Origin: Metopolophium dirhodum
Taxonomy: Eukaryota; Arthropoda; Insecta; Hemiptera; Aphididae
Direction of reading: 5' to 3'
Length of the DNA: 64,000 bases
NCBI RefSeq assembly: GCF_019925205.1
Contig: NC_083561.1
Coordinates: 13,143,217 to 13,207,216 of the forward strand
The notes beneath the pieces were generated by a model, which saw only the letters and a list, made by a program, of their open reading frames with translations, was not told the DNA's origin and did no database searches. The position numbers and the translations under genes were made by a program. Below, piece by piece: positions 62,043-64,000 of the stretch (positions within the stretch are counted from its first letter, which is position 1; every line of letters starts with the position of its first letter).

Positions 62043-63055
62043 TACATACCTAAGTTTATCATAGATGAGAGATGAGTTATCTATGATTTAATAACTTAAA
62101 ATGTACACAGAAGACATATTTCGGGTTAATTATAGAAGTAATCTAATGCTGGTTTTTTATCTAGGTAAAAATTTAATTTTAACAACTATTTTATAATACA
62201 TTATCAATTTCAAAAAATATCAGTGGTTAATATTATGTCTAAAATGTCATATTTATTCCCTTGTGTTTTCTAATTAGATGTTTTTACTGTATGACTGGTG
62301 GTGCCACTATTTAAAAATTTGACACTACCACTTTACTGTATATTTTTTAACTTTTACACATTGAACCTTAAATTTAAATTCTTAACATTATAACCTTTTG
62401 TAAGAAAGGGCATTGGAAATAAATTAAAAATTTTAATTTTAATTTTCAGCAAAATGTATATATGTTATATAGAAACATCATAGTATCAATACTAGTATGT
62501 TTTACTGCGGTAAGAATTAAAACAATGACTCATTGATAGCTTAATTATACAAGTTTTATTTAAACAAACACACCTATGAAGTGTTGGTCATTTAAATTGC
62601 CTTCTAAACACAGCTATTATTTTTTGTTTTACTTGATTTAATATGTTTTTATATTGTTACATATCATATATGTTGAAATATTTAATACTAAAAATATTAT
62701 TTATTTACTTGTTATTTCTAGAGGTTTAGTAACTTGTGTCTTTATGGTAAATGTATGTTATACTGTTATCGTAATATATTACATATTTATTTTATAGTTA
62801 TCATTGTATGAATTTATGATATAAATAATAAAAATTGAAGTAAGATGTTTCTGTACCTACACATAAACGGCATTGTTCTTGCTGGTTATTTTTTTGGAAT
62901 TTTAATCAGAAATAAATTAATATACAATTCCAATGCCCTCGAGTTATGCTCAGAAACCTGGTTGAACATAAAACAAAACTCACCCGAGTTATTGTTTACT
63001 TACAGTAGTATAACAGACGTACCACAAGTATGTAATTGTTGTTTTTATTTTGTAG

Positions 63056-63232
63056 GAACGTCAATCGCAAGCAGCAAGTCAGACTTCAAATGAACTGAAC
63101 TCACAATACGCCATCTATTCTATTTTCCAAACTGTATCATTGAAAATCGATCTACATTATAGATCCCTTCAGACATTCCTCTGCATTGTGTATGTTTTAA
63201 TCCTATATATTATCATAGTTAATCAATATTAA
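63056..63232 (+). other. candidate terminal exon downstream of the RRM gene
   Basis: A strong acceptor (TTTTTATTTTGTAG) precedes a GC-richer block. In phase 0 it encodes 58 residues beginning ERQSQAASQTSNELNSQ; in phase 1 from the 58744 donor it gives a short tail ending at a TGA near 63092. It may be the last exon of an alternative RRM transcript with the following AT-rich sequence as 3'UTR. Confidence 0.4.
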
Positions 63233-64000
63233 TACTTGTTAAAGCTGTGTGCGTGAATCGATGAATATAGTCTTAGTAGCAAATTGTCTTTCTGTACAAG
63301 GTGTTCCTCTAAATATCATCAGACTTTTTTGATTGTCCGCTAGTTCGGAATCTCTGTGATTAGATGAATGAAATTCTCATCCCAGCTCCCGCCTCTCGGC
63401 CAATCGAGAAAAATGCTTAAAACTATCATGGTACTCCGTTTAAACTATTTATGTATAAGTTATAGAATAGTTAAATTTCCTCTTATAATGTTAGTATATT
63501 ATATTGTGTTTATTTTTTTTTTTATAGTACTTTATGTTGTACAATAATAACACTTATATAGTTGATATTATATAATTACACACATCACATATTATAACAT
63601 AATATAAATTATACATTGTCTATTATGCGTACATAATACGCAATCATATAATGTTATAATAATATTATACCATAAACTAGTTCCTCTATATTCAGTGTAC
63701 AAACACACTTACATTTTAACATAGGTTATACACATATATTGTTGTATATTTTTCTCTTTATAGTGATGTACTTCCAACATAATTTATAAATTAAATTATT
63801 TAATTAGAAGAAAAATAATTGTATTTGTATGTTGGATGTACATAATTAATGTCTGTTAATTGTCCATAATGTGTTGTGAAGTTATGTTTTTAAATATAAT
63901 ATTATAAGTGTATGATATGCATAAACAAAGCTATCCATGTTATAAGATTTTTATGGGAAAGTCTTCGAAATTGGAGGTTTCGCTTAATCTTAAACTTATG
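63233..64000. other. AT-rich, possible 3'UTR
   Basis: No open frame of note. It may be 3'UTR following the candidate exon at 63056; no canonical AATAAA was identified with confidence. Confidence 0.3.

Larger units (their letters stand above)
59418..63055. other. probable intron, AT-rich with repeats
   Basis: No gene seen. It contains an inverted-repeat element (61212-61591) and a 26-bp perfect palindrome (62017-62042). Confidence 0.45.

Noticed and set aside
1..64000. CRISPR arrays, operons, tRNA or rRNA genes
   Set aside because: The intron-rich gene structure is eukaryotic. No regularly spaced repeats, rRNA-like blocks or convincing tRNA A and B boxes were seen by eye.

Overview
The window looks like nuclear genomic DNA from a sap-sucking insect, most likely an aphid. 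It is very AT-rich, full of ATAATATTAT-type and TAGGTAC-type simple sequence, packed with short non-autonomous DNA transposons, and its genes have many short introns and insect-type proteins. The species call is inference; nothing in the sequence names it. All CDS models below were built by reading splice sites and phases by eye. Long open frames elsewhere are mostly chance or simple-repeat products.

Layout: (1) About 1-14.75 kb is non-coding, probably a long intron, with CpG-rich islands at about 2.7-4.6 and 10.25-10.93 kb, a fossil mariner transposase and possible CRE and E-box clusters. (2) 14.75-16.12 kb, minus strand, is one large exon that starts a protein and ends exactly after a CXXC zinc finger of the Tet type. 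Its catalytic part would lie beyond position 1, and its promoter is probably the CpG-rich block at 18.1-19.3 kb. (3) 25.2-31.0 kb, minus strand, is a complete five-exon Spaetzle-family cytokine gene (271 aa, signal peptide, RRKR cleavage site, cystine-knot domain), with a likely 5'UTR exon near 41.7-42.0 kb. Its exon 2 has a diverged second copy inside intron 1 that still keeps splice sites and phase. (4) 28-46 kb is dominated by transposon relics: hAT-like elements with 8-bp target duplications, a Helitron-like element with a nested MITE, a mariner-type MITE, a 182-bp tandem duplication and a cluster of palindromes.

(5) 46.7-49.3 kb, plus strand, is a three-exon TMEM242 homologue whose second intron reads best as a GC-AG intron. 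(6) 50.1-52.5 kb, minus strand, is an intronless Mediator subunit MED16 gene, convergent with TMEM242. (7) 53.15-58.88 kb, plus strand, is a twelve-exon RNA-binding protein gene with one clear RRM, one degenerate RRM and a long acidic tail. Its start codon is split by the first intron, and it is divergent from MED16 across about 600 bp. Further exon-like blocks at 59.3 and 63.06 kb suggest extra 3' exons.

The genes do not form a pathway: Tet acts on DNA and RNA methyl marks, Spaetzle is a secreted Toll or neurotrophin-type ligand, TMEM242 helps build mitochondrial ATP synthase, MED16 belongs to the Mediator tail and the RRM protein acts on RNA. No wholly new system was found. The most unusual items are the duplicated Spaetzle exon, the split start codon, the GC-AG intron, the intronless MED16 and the CXXC exon boundary.
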